From positions 1-48,591 of the forward strand of contig CAIVPX010000104.1 of NCBI GenBank assembly GCA_903907905.1: a DNA stretch of 48,591 nt, written 5' to 3'. Below, in pieces: positions 1 to 8,479 of this stretch; the first letter of the stretch is position 1, and each line of letters starts with the position of its first letter. The notes under the pieces are model-generated. The model had not been told where the DNA came from and did not search any database. It was given only the letters and a program-made list of their open reading frames with translations. This DNA is from an uncultured bacterium. GTDB lineage: Bacteria > Pseudomonadota > Gammaproteobacteria > Burkholderiales > Burkholderiaceae_E. Position numbers and translations under genes: made by a program.

Positions 1-1
1 C

Positions 2-628
2 GTGCTGCTGGCAGGAATCTACTCCGGGGCTTTCACGCCCACCGAGGCCGCTGCGGTGGCTGCCTTGCACGCGCTCATCCTGGCGGCCGTGGTGTTTCGG
101 GCTCTGAGTTGGCGTGCGTTCTGGGGCGTGGTGCTCGAGTCAACGCGCGCCAGCGCCGTGATCACCGTCATTTTGGCCGGATCGTTCATGCTCAATTATG
201 CGTTCACGGCAGAGGGCGTGCCCCAGGCCGTGGCGGCCTGGGTGGAGGCCCAGCAGTTCGGGCGCCTACCCTTTCTGTTCATGGTCAACGCCCTGTTTCT
301 GCTGCTGGGTTGTTTTCTGGATGTCTCGGTGCTGTTGCTGGTGTTCGTACCCATGCTGCTGCCGGCCGCGAAGCTGCTGGGGGTCGACCTCGTACACTTT
401 GGCGTGTTGGTGGTGCTCAACATGATGATCGGCCTGATCCATCCGCCCTTCGGCATGCTGCTTTTCGTGACGCGGGCGCTCACCGGCATTCCTATCGGCG
501 AGATGATGCGCGAGGGCTGGCCCTTTCTCGTCATGCTGCTCGGCCTGCTCGTGGCCATCACGGTCTTCCCCGAGATCGTGCTCTGGTTGCCATCGACGAT
601 GGGGTATGGTGCGCGGGCCAGTTTATGA
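2..628 (+). CDS. dctM: TRAP transporter large permease (DctM), C-terminal part
   Basis: This is the last 208 residues of a DctM-type TRAP large permease; the start lies left of the window. DctM is the 12-TM inner-membrane subunit that moves an organic acid delivered by a periplasmic DctP receptor, driven by a sodium gradient. The visible part holds about six hydrophobic segments, a TPTEAAA loop near the left edge and the GLIHPPFGMLLF loop that corresponds to the family's conserved G-x-x-PP-x-G element. It ends in PEIVLWLPSTMG, a typical DctM tail. The next gene on the same strand is an FAD-dependent oxidoreductase about 130 bases downstream, so the transported acid may be its substrate (inference). 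A second, nearly complete DctM sits at the right edge of the window; the two differ in sequence. Confidence 0.93.
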   Translation: MLLAGIYSGAFTPTEAAAVAALHALILAAVVFRALSWRAFWGVVLESTRASAVITVILAGSFMLNYAFTAEGVPQAVAAWVEAQQFGRLPFLFMVNALFLLLGCFLDVSVLLLVFVPMLLPAAKLLGVDLVHFGVLVVLNMMIGLIHPPFGMLLFVTRALTGIPIGEMMREGWPFLVMLLGLLVAITVFPEIVLWLPSTMGYGARASL

Positions 629-760
629 GGCGCGTGCGTTGCGGGTCCGGCCAACGGCGTTTACCATCCCGCCACCCTCCACAACCCGGTGTGGCCGGCT
701 CGCGTGGCGGCTGTCCGTCACAGACCGGGGCCCTCCGACATTCTTTGTGCTGACGACCTC

Positions 761-2224
761 GTGACCACACCGATCGATCGAATCCTCATCTGCGGGGCCG
801 GGCTTGCCGGACTGAGCGCGGCCGTGACGGCGCTTGAAGCGGGTATCCAGGTGCTGCTGATCGATAAGGCGCCAGAACCCGGCGGCACCACCGTGCTGTC
901 GGGCGGGCTGCTCTGGACCATCGCCGATTTTGATGACGTCAGGCGACTGATTCCCAACGGTGACGCTGCGCTGCAGTGGTTGGTCTTTGACACGCTCGAG
1001 GCCTCGGTCGTCTGGCTGCAGGGGCTGGGCGTGAAGACCGGGCCGCTTGAGCCCGTGATGTTTCACGGGAGCGGCCGGTCAGTCGAGCCGGCGGCCATGA
1101 TTGCCACGCTGGTGCAGCGCTTCGAGGCGTTGGGGGGCGAGATGATGCTCGATTGCGGCCTCGAGCAACTTCTGCTCGATGGCGAGGGCAGCGTGCGCGG
1201 CGTGGTGGCCGCGCGTGAGGGTCGTCTGATCGAATTGCCCGCGCGCGCGGTCGTCCTGGCTACCGGCGGCTTTCAGGGCAATCATGAGTTGCTCACGCGC
1301 TACGTGGTACCCCAGCCTGCCGATCTCATTCTTCGGGCGAACCGCTGGAGTACGGGGGACGGACTGATCGCGGCGACCGCAGTCGGTGCGGCTGCATCGC
1401 CCGGGCTCAGCACCTTCTACGGGCACGCACTGGCTGCGCCGCCCGCGCGCTTCACCAAGTTCCAGTTGCGCGATGCCAGCCAGTACTACGGGGGCCTGTC
1501 GGTCGCTCTCAACCTGCACGGTGAACGCTTTGCCGATGAAACCGCCGGGTCGGGCGAAGAAGCGCTCAACCAGGCCCTGGCCCGTCAGCCCGAGGGTCTG
1601 GGCGTGTATATCGTGGATGCCGAGGGCCTCGATATGCCGCCGATCCAGGGCCGGCCCGGCGTAACCCGAAGCATGTTGGCGCGCGCGCGCAGCCTGGGCG
1701 CCGATGTGATCGAGGCCCCTACGCTGGAGCGCTTGTGCGAGGGCCTGGGCCAGTTCGGGTTTCCAGCGGCGGCTTGCCTGCGCACGCTGCAGGCCTTCAA
1801 CCAGACGCTGCGCGAGGACAGGGCGGACGACCTGGTACCGCCCCGCGCGCGCCATCGCAGGGCACTGCAAAACGCCCCCTTTCATGCGGTGAAAGTTCGC
1901 GCGGGCATCACCTTCACCATGGGCGGCATCCAGATCGATGAGCGCGGGCGGGTGCTCAGGCGCGCCGGCGGTACGTCGGCGTTTGCCGAGGTACCGGTCG
2001 ATCGCGCGTATGTCGATCTCGACGCGCACGCGAGCATTGCAATCGGCCCCGACTATCGCCAGTCCCCGATTCCCGGGCTGTATGCCGCCGGCAATGACGC
2101 CGGCAACATCAGTCACCGTGGCTATATGGGGGGACTCGCCTCGGCGCTGACCGTGGGTCGTACGGCAGGGGCCGATGCGGCTCGCTATTTGGCCGGCGCG
2201 TCGGCATTTTCGGGTGCCGCCTGA
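761..2224 (+). CDS. FAD-dependent oxidoreductase, fumarate reductase/3-ketosteroid dehydrogenase flavoprotein family
   Basis: A 487-residue flavoprotein of the FAD_binding_2 family, whose members oxidise or reduce a C-C bond next to a carbonyl or carboxylate. The N terminus has the Rossmann dinucleotide motif CGAGLAGLSAAV (about residues 11-22) followed by an acidic residue after VLLIDKAPEPGG. An ATGGFQGN strand-turn near residue 170 and the C-terminal GLYAAGNDAGN and GYMGGLASALTVGR elements complete the FAD site. No signal peptide is seen, so it should be cytosolic. GTG 761 is chosen because it places the Rossmann fold at the usual distance from the N terminus; the frame is open to another GTG at 689 and no strong Shine-Dalgarno decides between them. 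It follows a TRAP permease gene on the same strand. The substrate cannot be told from sequence; a tricarballylate- or steroid-type dehydrogenase is equally possible. Confidence 0.85.
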   Translation: MTTPIDRILICGAGLAGLSAAVTALEAGIQVLLIDKAPEPGGTTVLSGGLLWTIADFDDVRRLIPNGDAALQWLVFDTLEASVVWLQGLGVKTGPLEPVMFHGSGRSVEPAAMIATLVQRFEALGGEMMLDCGLEQLLLDGEGSVRGVVAAREGRLIELPARAVVLATGGFQGNHELLTRYVVPQPADLILRANRWSTGDGLIAATAVGAAASPGLSTFYGHALAAPPARFTKFQLRDASQYYGGLSVALNLHGERFADETAGSGEEALNQALARQPEGLGVYIVDAEGLDMPPIQGRPGVTRSMLARARSLGADVIEAPTLERLCEGLGQFGFPAAACLRTLQAFNQTLREDRADDLVPPRARHRRALQNAPFHAVKVRAGITFTMGGIQIDERGRVLRRAGGTSAFAEVPVDRAYVDLDAHASIAIGPDYRQSPIPGLYAAGNDAGNISHRGYMGGLASALTVGRTAGADAARYLAGASAFSGAA

Positions 2225-2374
2225 GGTGCGAGCCTCGCGCTCGATCCAGCGCGTGCCCCATGGCGCTCGCGACCCGATCCGTCGCGTGACGCGGCGTGCG
2301 GGTCACTCTGCAGGTGCGACGCTGAACCGACGAATGCAGGTCGGTGCTGGCGCGGCCCGCTTGACCCTGGCGTA

Positions 2375-3844
2375 TCAGTAAGACAGCCGGTTGAGTCCGT
2401 CCAGGGCGGCGGTCTTGTAGCACTCGGCCAGCGTCGGAAAATTGAAGACCGCATCGGCGAAGTAGTCGATTGTGCCTTCGTGGGCCATGAGCGTCTGACC
2501 GATATGGATCAGCTCGCTCGCGCCCTCGCCCAAAATGTGCACGCCGAGAAGTTTCTTGTCGTCAGGGCTGAACAGAATCTTCAGCATGCCGGTACGGTCT
2601 CCGATGATCTGGCCACGCGAGATCTCCCGGTAGTTGGCCTTGCCGATTTCGTAGGGGATGCCCGCTGCGGTGAGTTCGTCCTCGTTCTTGCCGATGGTTG
2701 AAATTTCCGGCACGGTGTAGATGCCATAGGGAAAGAGACCGATCCCGGTTTCATGGGCCTCCCGAACGCCGAAGGCATGCCGCGCCGCGGCGCGGCCCTG
2801 CTCATACGAAGTGGAGGCCAGCGAGGGAAAGCCGATCACGTCACCCACGGCGTAGATGTGATCGACGTTGCTCTGGAAGTGCTCCCGTACGGGAATTCGG
2901 TTGCGCTCATCGCAGCTGACGCCCGCCGTATCGAGCTTGAGTCGGGCTGTGGCGCCGACGCGTCCAATGGAATAAAGCGTCGACTCGGCATGGAGCACCT
3001 TGCCGCTCTTGAGCCTGACCTCCACCGGTTTGCTGGCGCCATCGAGCACCTGGATGCCATCGACCTCCTCGCCCAGGCGCATCGTCACATTGCTTTGCTG
3101 CACGACGTAGGTGAGTGCTGCCGAGATTTCATGGTCGAGAAAGGGCAGCAACGTGGGGCGCTTGTCGACGATGGTGACCCGCACGCCCAGGGCGGCGAAC
3201 ATGGTCGCGTACTCGACACCGATCACCCCGGCGCCCACCACGATCAGCGAGCGGGGAAGAAACTGCAGTCCCAGAATGTCGTCGCTCGTGAAGACCCGCT
3301 GACCGTCGAAAGGAATGTGCGCGTCGCGTGCCGCCTCGGTACCGCAGGCGATCACGATTCGCTCGGCGGTGATCTGGCGACGCCCATGCCCGCTGGCCGA
3401 ACTGAGCTCCAGGGTGTGCGGGTCGACGAACGCGGCCGATGACTCGATCAGTTCCACCCGGTTACGGGTCATCTGATTGCGGATGACGTCGATCTCGGAC
3501 CGGATGACCTGCTGCACGCGATACATCAGATCGTCGATGCTGATGTCCTGCTTTACCCGGTAGGACGACCCGTAAATGCCGCGCTCGCGAAAGCCGGACA
3601 GGTGAAGCACCGCCTCCCGGAAGGTCTTGGAGGGGATGGTGCCGGTGTTGACGCAGACGCCCCCTACGGCCCGGGCCCGCTCGATGACCACCACCCGTTT
3701 TCCCAGCTTGGCGCCCTGAATGGCGGCGCGTTGCCCGGACGGCCCCGAGCCGATGACGGCGAGATCATAGTCGAAGTGCCCGGCGCCGGACGGTCGGGGC
3801 GTGCCCGTTTGGCCGATCGGGCTTGCGTCGTGTTTGCGTGGCAT
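2375..3844 (-). CDS. sthA: Soluble pyridine nucleotide transhydrogenase (Si-specific)
   Basis: A 489-residue cytosolic flavoprotein that passes hydride between NADPH and NAD+, relieving excess NADPH. It has the FAD motif GSGPSGQRAAIQ (residues 32-43) and a second GAGVIGVEYA nucleotide motif in the middle. The AVGDVIGFPSLAS flavin-binding segment and the C-terminal dimerisation domain ending FNFPTLAECYKTAALDGLN follow. In lipoamide dehydrogenases the redox pair is C-x4-C; here residues 64-69 read CVNTGT, so the second cysteine is threonine, as in SthA. That separates it from lipoamide dehydrogenase or mercuric reductase. There is a non-conserved N-terminal extension of about 23 residues. A GGGAGG Shine-Dalgarno (3850-3855) sits 5 bases before the ATG and is touched by a 9-bp perfect inverted repeat. 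It faces the upstream oxidoreductase tail to tail. Confidence 0.92.
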   Translation of the reverse strand: MPRKHDASPIGQTGTPRPSGAGHFDYDLAVIGSGPSGQRAAIQGAKLGKRVVVIERARAVGGVCVNTGTIPSKTFREAVLHLSGFRERGIYGSSYRVKQDISIDDLMYRVQQVIRSEIDVIRNQMTRNRVELIESSAAFVDPHTLELSSASGHGRRQITAERIVIACGTEAARDAHIPFDGQRVFTSDDILGLQFLPRSLIVVGAGVIGVEYATMFAALGVRVTIVDKRPTLLPFLDHEISAALTYVVQQSNVTMRLGEEVDGIQVLDGASKPVEVRLKSGKVLHAESTLYSIGRVGATARLKLDTAGVSCDERNRIPVREHFQSNVDHIYAVGDVIGFPSLASTSYEQGRAAARHAFGVREAHETGIGLFPYGIYTVPEISTIGKNEDELTAAGIPYEIGKANYREISRGQIIGDRTGMLKILFSPDDKKLLGVHILGEGASELIHIGQTLMAHEGTIDYFADAVFNFPTLAECYKTAALDGLNRLSY

Positions 3845-3853
3845 GGCGGCCTC

Positions 3854-3876
3854 CCGACCGGTTGGATACCGGTCGG
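3854..3876 (-). promoter_or_regulatory. Perfect 9-bp inverted repeat abutting the sthA ribosome binding site
   Basis: CCGACCGGT (3854-3862), a 5-base spacer, then ACCGGTCGG (3868-3876); all nine pairs match. The repeat starts at the outer edge of the GGGAGG Shine-Dalgarno of sthA, 10-32 bases before its ATG. As DNA it looks like an operator for a dimeric repressor; as RNA it is a GC-rich hairpin that could hide the ribosome binding site. Which of the two applies cannot be told from this window. Confidence 0.5.
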
Positions 3877-4083
3877 ATCATAGGCATGCGGCGCGAGACT
3901 GTAAACCGGGCGAAAGAGATGAAGGAGGTGGCCGCGCGGGGGAGCGCGATGACCCTCGCGGCGCGCCGCACGATACGGAAGACCAGTCCGGACTCGTGGC
4001 GACGCTGAGCAATCGGCGGATTGAGTGGGGCGGCCGGTTCGCCCGGCTTGCCGCCGCCCCACAGACCAGGGCGATGAACCCGA

Positions 4084-4509
4084 CTAGGCTTGCGCGGTTT
4101 GCCGCGCCTTCCAGCCGTCCCAACTCCACTCGCCCGCACCTAGCGAGGCCACCATGAGCAGGCCCCCTACGATGGCTGCATTCTTCCAGAACATCAGTTG
4201 CTGGACGAACTGCTGCGCCTCGGGCATGACCCAGAAGTTGTGGAAGGCGAGCGTGGCGAGGAAGGTGAAGGCCGCCAGTACGCCCGCCACGCGTTTGGTG
4301 TGCCAGCCCACCAGCAGCGCAAGGCCCAGCGGGATTTCTACGCCAATGGCGATGACCGCTGCCAACTGGGGCTGCGGCAAGCCGGCCGCGGCGACGTAAT
4401 TGACGGTCCCGGCAAAGCTGAACAGCTTGGAGACACCAGCAGGAACGAAGAGGGCGGCAAGCAGTATCCGGCCCAGCAGCGAGAACATCGGGTTGTATTC
4501 GCGTATCAA
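4084..4509 (-). CDS. DoxX family membrane protein
   Basis: A 141-residue integral membrane protein of the DoxX/DoxD family. It shows four hydrophobic segments, opens with LLGRILLAALFVPAGVSKL and contains the family-typical VEIPLGLALLVGWHTKR stretch between the second and third helices. DoxX-like proteins are quinone-pool or redox-stress associated membrane proteins, often without a defined reaction. The start is taken as TTG 4509 because AGGAG lies about 5-6 bases upstream; an in-frame ATG at 4488 would remove only seven residues. It stands alone, with sthA on one side and a 674-base stretch without a convincing gene on the other. Confidence 0.88.
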   Translation of the reverse strand: MIREYNPMFSLLGRILLAALFVPAGVSKLFSFAGTVNYVAAAGLPQPQLAAVIAIGVEIPLGLALLVGWHTKRVAGVLAAFTFLATLAFHNFWVMPEAQQFVQQLMFWKNAAIVGGLLMVASLGAGEWSWDGWKARQTAQA

Positions 4510-5183
4510 GGGAGGCTCCTGGAAGGGAGGTTGACGGGGATCCTCCGGTTGCGCCTATGGCTGGCGCATGGGACGCTAGTGTACCCGCTCAGGCGGCTTC
4601 GATGCACCAGTGCCGAAAGCTGTCCTCGAAGTCGTTGCGGCTCAGAAAGCCCAACTGGGCTTGGGCGGCCGAGCTGTCCGAGGGGGCCGGGCGACGGTGG
4701 GCAAAGCCGGCGAATCCGGTCTACGGGGGCCCGGGCAGGCGAATCCGCAGGCTCGTCCCAGATCGGGACGGGGGTAACGAGTGGGCACTCGCAGCCTTCA
4801 CGGCTGGTCGATACGGGTTGGTAAATCAATCGTGCCGAGCACGCTGGTGGGCGAGTCCCGCCGACCGCCGAGCACGGCGCCATGCCTATCTCCATGCCGA
4901 CCACCGAGCTGTATCGGTCGTTCAAGATCGGCCAGATCGATACGCAGGGCAGCGCCGTCCACATGGCGGACCAATGGCAAGTTCACGAGCTCATGGGCCG
5001 GGCCACGCTCACCTGCCATCTGATGCGATTTGTGTTCACCGCGATTACCAAGCCGGCCCCTGACAGGCTGAGTGCCGAACAGACGGTCAAGCCACGCAGC
5101 GCCGCCTGTGAGCAGGTGGTGCCCGATTGCCTGGCGGTCTATCGATCTTCGGTACCGGGGCGGGCGTCTGGTCGGGCCCGGCT
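4510..5183. other. 674-base stretch without an intact gene
   Basis: Between the DoxX and CorA genes no reading frame on either strand gives a recognisable protein; the open frames here have no domain motif and no convincing ribosome binding site. The only protein-like signal is a 43-codon tail on the minus strand at 4589-4720, listed separately. The stretch could be a decayed gene or genes, or long intergenic DNA. Confidence 0.55.
4589..4720 (-). pseudogene. Possible C-terminal remnant of an extended-SDR sugar-nucleotide epimerase/reductase
   Basis: Reading the minus strand to the TGA at 4591-4589 gives a 43-residue tail with RRPAPSDSSAAQAQLGF followed by LSRNDFEDSFRHWC. This resembles the C-terminal 'RPxxSxLDxSxAxxxLGF...WC' end of RmlD/GalE-like extended SDR enzymes. 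An in-frame TAG (4721-4723) closes the frame upstream, and no further SDR sequence is seen in the other minus frames. It is therefore a fragment at best. The similarity is short and was judged by eye only. Confidence 0.3.
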
Positions 5184-6149
5184 TCAGAGCCAGCCGGCGC
5201 GTCGGAAGCGTCTGAACAGAAAGCCTGCAGCCAGGGCGATCGTGAGTAGCGCAAGGGGGTAACCCCAGCGCCATTTGAGCTCGGGCATCAGATCGAAGTT
5301 CATGCCCCAGATGCCGGCCATCGCCGTGGGCACTGCGATGATGGCCCCCCAGGCCGCCAGGCGCTTGGTGGTCTCCGATTCCTCGATCGTGACCATCGAC
5401 AGGTTGACCTGGATTGCTGTTCCGATGGTGTCGCGAATGGCCTCGACCGACGCGTTGATGCGGGCGAGGTGATCGTGCACGTCGCGGAAGTACTCCTGCG
5501 TTGACACGCAGACCACGGGCGCGCGACCGCCGTGTAGCTTGCCGGCGACTTCGAGCAGGGGTGAGACCGCATGGCGCAGGGTGCCCACGCGGCGCTTGAG
5601 CGCATAGAGTCGCTGGATGCTATCGCGGGCATTGCTGCGCTCGAAAATGTGCGCTTCCACCTCCTCGAGTTCGGTTTCGATGGCATCGAGCAGCGGGAAG
5701 TACCGGTCGACCACCGCATCAAGCAGCGCATAGAGCACGAAGCCCGAACCGTGGCGCAGCAGATGCGGCTCGCGCTGGCAGCGCGCCCGTACCCCCAGAA
5801 ATCCCTGGGAACTATGGTTGCGAACCGACAGCACGAAGTTGCTGCCGACGAATACCGCCACCTCGCCTGTGGCGATGTCGCCGCCCTGCGCCTCGAGCAG
5901 ATGCATGACGACGAAGAGGGTGTCGCCATATTCCTCGATCTTGGGGCGCTGGTGGCCGTGCCGGGCGTCTTCGACGGCGAGTTCGTGCAGGCCGAAGGCC
6001 TGCTGCATCTGCGTGAGTTCGGCATCCTCGGCATCGCGCAGCGCCACCCAGACGAAACAGTCGGGCCGGCTGATCCATTCGCGGATCTCTTGCGGCTCGA
6101 TGTCGGCCAGTTTGTAGCCCTGCTGGTAGACGACGCAGTTGATGAGCAT
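5184..6149 (-). CDS. corA: CorA-family divalent metal (magnesium/cobalt) transport protein
   Basis: A 321-residue CorA-type channel that admits Mg2+ (and Co2+ or Ni2+) across the inner membrane as a pentamer. The long N-terminal cytosolic domain (about residues 1-255) includes the helical funnel. Two C-terminal transmembrane helices follow, the first ending in the diagnostic GMN triad within MAGIWGMNFDLMPELKWRWG; the chain ends in a basic FRRFRRAGWL. The frame is open about 40 codons further upstream, but ATG 6149 has AAGGA at a good distance and begins MLINCVVYQQG, the usual CorA start. It is divergent from amt across a 153-base, AT-richer gap. Confidence 0.94.
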   Translation of the reverse strand: MLINCVVYQQGYKLADIEPQEIREWISRPDCFVWVALRDAEDAELTQMQQAFGLHELAVEDARHGHQRPKIEEYGDTLFVVMHLLEAQGGDIATGEVAVFVGSNFVLSVRNHSSQGFLGVRARCQREPHLLRHGSGFVLYALLDAVVDRYFPLLDAIETELEEVEAHIFERSNARDSIQRLYALKRRVGTLRHAVSPLLEVAGKLHGGRAPVVCVSTQEYFRDVHDHLARINASVEAIRDTIGTAIQVNLSMVTIEESETTKRLAAWGAIIAVPTAMAGIWGMNFDLMPELKWRWGYPLALLTIALAAGFLFRRFRRAGWL

Positions 6150-6212
6150 GGAGCGCGCTTTCCTTGTGGTTTGATGCGATTGCAGTTGTTGGTCGGTGTT
6201 TGAGTTTCTATC

Positions 6213-6230
6213 TTGGTGCAACTTTTGCTT
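6213..6230 (+). promoter_or_regulatory. Candidate sigma-54 promoter of amt
   Basis: TTGGTGCAACTTTTGCTT has the invariant GG (6215-6216), exactly ten bases, then GC (6227-6228) spacing of a sigma-54 promoter and a good TTGC -12 element; the -24 element reads TTGGTGC against TTGGCAC. It would start transcription near 6240, about 60 bases before the amt ATG. Ammonium transporter genes are commonly NtrC/sigma-54 controlled, which makes the match more credible. No NtrC site was identified. Confidence 0.42.
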
Positions 6231-6302
6231 GATTAGGGCGTTTTTCGCCGGTGGCGTTCTAAATCGCACCGAAACCGTTCAATTCAAAAGAAAGAGCCAG
6301 GG

Positions 6303-7505
6303 ATGGACGCACTAAAACAGGGCGCTGATACGCTGTTTATCTTGTTGGGCGCCATCATGGTGCTGGCCATGCATGGAGGGTTTGCCTTCCTGGAGTTGGG
6401 GACGGTCCGCGAAAAAAATCAAATCAACGCGCTGGTGAAGATCCTCGCCGATTTTTGCGTCTCGGCGCTGGTTTACTTTCTGGTTGGTTATTCGGTCGCC
6501 TACGGCACGGGGTTTCTGGTGGGCGCGGGCTCGCTGATTGAAAAGAACGGCTATGAGCTCGTCAAGTTCTTCTTCCTGCTGACCTTTGCCGCAGCGATTC
6601 CGGCCATCGTGTCAGGCGGGATCGCCGAGCGTGCGCGCTTTTATCCACAACTTTTTGCGACGGCCCTCATCGTGGGGATCGTTTACCCGGTCTTTGAGGG
6701 CGTGGCGTGGAATCAGCGCTGGGGTTTTCAGGCCTGGCTCAAGGCGTTCACGGGCGAAGAGTTCCATGATTTCGCGGGCTCGGTCGTGGTGCATGCCGTG
6801 GGCGGCTGGGTGGCTTTGGGCGCAGTCGTGCTGCTGGGGGCCCGACGCAATCGCTACCGCCGCGACGGGGGCATCTCGGCGCACCCGCCTTCCAGTATTC
6901 CCTTTCTTGCCCTCGGGTCCTGGATGCTGATCGTGGGCTGGTTCGGATTCAACGTGATGAGCGCCCAGACGCTCGACAAGATCTCGGGGTTGGTGGCGGT
7001 GAATTCCCTCATGGCGATGGTGGGGGGCACCCTGGTCGCCCTGGTGATCGGGCGCAACGATCCGGGCTTCGTGCATAACGGGCCGCTGGCGGGCCTGGTG
7101 GCGGTCTGCGCGGGCTCGGACCTCATGCACCCCGTGGGCGCGCTGGTGGTGGGCGGTGTCGCCGGGGCGATCTTCGTCTCGATGTTTTCGCTCACGCAGA
7201 ACCGCTGGCGGATCGATGACGTGCTCGGGGTCTGGCCGCTTCATGGATTGTGTGGCGCCTGGGGGGGAATTGCGGCGGGCATCTTTGGTACCGAGGCCCT
7301 CGGTGGTCTGGGCGGGGTCAGCCTGACGGCGCAACTGATCGGCACTCTCGCCGGCGTGGCGTGGGCGCTGCTGGGTGGGTTCGTCATCTATGGACTGCTG
7401 CGGATCACCGTGGGCTTGCGCCTGGGCCAGGAAGAGGAGTTCGAGGGCGCCGATCTCAGCATCCACCGGGTGAGTGCCACGGCGGAGCGGCAGTCGAACT
7501 GGTAG
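6303..7505 (+). CDS. amt: Ammonium transporter (Amt/MEP family)
   Basis: A 400-residue, 11-helix inner-membrane channel for ammonium/ammonia, working as a trimer. The twin pore histidines are present at H164 (in FAGSVVVHAVGG) and H314 (in VWPLHGLCGAWGG), as is the conserved aspartate D156 just before FAGS. The Amt signature NGPLAGLVAVCAG lies at residues 259-271. The protein begins directly with the first membrane helix, without a cleaved leader. No PII gene (glnK), its usual partner, lies beside it. It is divergent from corA and carries a plausible sigma-54 promoter. Confidence 0.95.
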   Translation: MDALKQGADTLFILLGAIMVLAMHGGFAFLELGTVREKNQINALVKILADFCVSALVYFLVGYSVAYGTGFLVGAGSLIEKNGYELVKFFFLLTFAAAIPAIVSGGIAERARFYPQLFATALIVGIVYPVFEGVAWNQRWGFQAWLKAFTGEEFHDFAGSVVVHAVGGWVALGAVVLLGARRNRYRRDGGISAHPPSSIPFLALGSWMLIVGWFGFNVMSAQTLDKISGLVAVNSLMAMVGGTLVALVIGRNDPGFVHNGPLAGLVAVCAGSDLMHPVGALVVGGVAGAIFVSMFSLTQNRWRIDDVLGVWPLHGLCGAWGGIAAGIFGTEALGGLGGVSLTAQLIGTLAGVAWALLGGFVIYGLLRITVGLRLGQEEEFEGADLSIHRVSATAERQSNW

Positions 7506-7864
7506 GGCTTGCGCGTCAGGCTCGACGCGGCACCGCGCTGCCTCGCCTCGCCTCGCCGTGACCCCTGGACGCGGTGCTGCGTCTTTCTGCGCTGCGTCGA
7601 TGAGCGCAGCGGGGCGGGCGACCTCACCCACTGGCACCATGCTGGGCGCCCTCAACTCGGGCAAGGCGGACCCGCTCAGCCGAGCGGCCAAAGAGGCCTG
7701 CTGAGCGAGCGGCAGCCCCGTCAAGAAGCACGTCAGATCCCAGATCGGGTGGCGGACCCCCGCGCACCGAACCTTGCGCGGGGTCAAACACCTTTCGCGG
7801 CGGGTGTCGCCTGCGGCCGAGCACCGGCGCACCATGGAGCCATCGGCCTTCAAGGGAGCACGCG
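7506..7864. other. 359-base gap without a recognisable gene
   Basis: No open frame here has protein-like character on either strand. The stretch contains a short tandem of CCTCG units near 7540-7557 and, close to the next gene, a strong imperfect hairpin (listed separately). It probably contains the end of the amt transcript and the promoter and leader of the hemerythrin gene; no clear promoter hexamers were found. Confidence 0.6.
7755..7785 (+). repeat. Imperfect GC-rich hairpin upstream of the hemerythrin gene
   Basis: GACCCCCGCGCA (7755-7766), an 8-base loop, then TGCGCGGGGTC (7775-7785). The arms pair over 11 positions with a single bulged C. No T run follows, so a classical intrinsic terminator is unlikely. 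It lies about 80 bases before the hemerythrin start codon and could be a leader structure or a stop for the amt transcript. Confidence 0.4.
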
Positions 7865-8410
7865 ATGAACCTGGGCGAAGATGTGTCGGCAGGAGTCGGA
7901 CCGATCGAGTCGTTTGCCAGTTCGCATGGCGGCATCATCAGCGAGCTGGAAAGTCTGGGTGAATTGCCCGCGCTGCTTGAGCCGGTGCTGCGAGCCCGCG
8001 AAATAGCCGAACGTTCGCTCGGGTTCTTTCACGAGGCCTTGTTCGAGCACCATCTGGACGAAGAGCGCGAGCTGTTCCCCGCGGTGATCGCCAACGCCGA
8101 GCCGGGTGCAGAGCGCGAGGAGCTCGAGGCCATGGTTCGCCGGTTGGTGGATCAGCACCGTGCCCTTGAGGCGATCTGGAAACGCATCGAACCTGGCCTT
8201 CGACGGCTCGCCAGGGGGCAGGCCGATGAGGTAGCCGTGTCGGACATTCTGCAGTTGATTGCCCGGTACCGCGCGCACGCGGGCGATGAGGAGCGCGACT
8301 TCCTGCCTCAGGCCAGCGCGATATTAGGGCGTAAGGCGCATCAGCTCGAGGCGCTGGGGCTGTCGTTGCACATGCGGCATACGCTCAAGCGGATTCCAGC
8401 CTACATCTGA
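7865..8410 (+). CDS. Hemerythrin domain-containing protein
   Basis: A 181-residue cytosolic four-helix bundle expected to bind a non-heme di-iron centre. Candidate ligands are H21, H56, H62/H63 with E66/E67 (in EHHLDEERELFP), H98 and H138 with E142 (in RAHAGDEERDFLP), the usual H-x(n)-H-xxx-E spacing of the family. Bacterial hemerythrin-like proteins sense or store O2 or NO or repair iron-sulfur centres; nothing here picks among those roles. GGGAG stands just before the ATG. It is a single gene followed by a convergent gene. A second, unrelated-looking hemerythrin protein is at 42861-43436. Confidence 0.85.
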   Translation: MNLGEDVSAGVGPIESFASSHGGIISELESLGELPALLEPVLRAREIAERSLGFFHEALFEHHLDEERELFPAVIANAEPGAEREELEAMVRRLVDQHRALEAIWKRIEPGLRRLARGQADEVAVSDILQLIARYRAHAGDEERDFLPQASAILGRKAHQLEALGLSLHMRHTLKRIPAYI

Positions 8411-8479
8411 TCCTTGGCGTAGCAGGGGGGCGTGACACCCGGCGGGGCGGCGGGCGCGCCCGGCGGGTGGCGCAGCGTC

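Noticed and set aside
1079-2116. A 345-codon minus-strand frame opposite the FAD oxidoreductase
   Set aside because: Antisense shadow; the plus strand has conserved flavoprotein motifs throughout the same interval.
2375-3844. Reading sthA as dihydrolipoamide dehydrogenase or mercuric reductase
   Set aside because: The redox pair is incomplete (CVNTGT instead of C-x4-C) and the C terminus matches SthA.
4557-5063. Plus-strand frames of 126-168 codons in the gap between DoxX and CorA
   Set aside because: No conserved motif, and composition unlike the neighbouring proteins. Kept only as part of the gene-poor stretch.
6612-7853. A 413-codon minus-strand frame opposite amt and the following gap
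   Set aside because: Mostly antisense to amt, no family resemblance, and the part over the gap has no ribosome site or motif.
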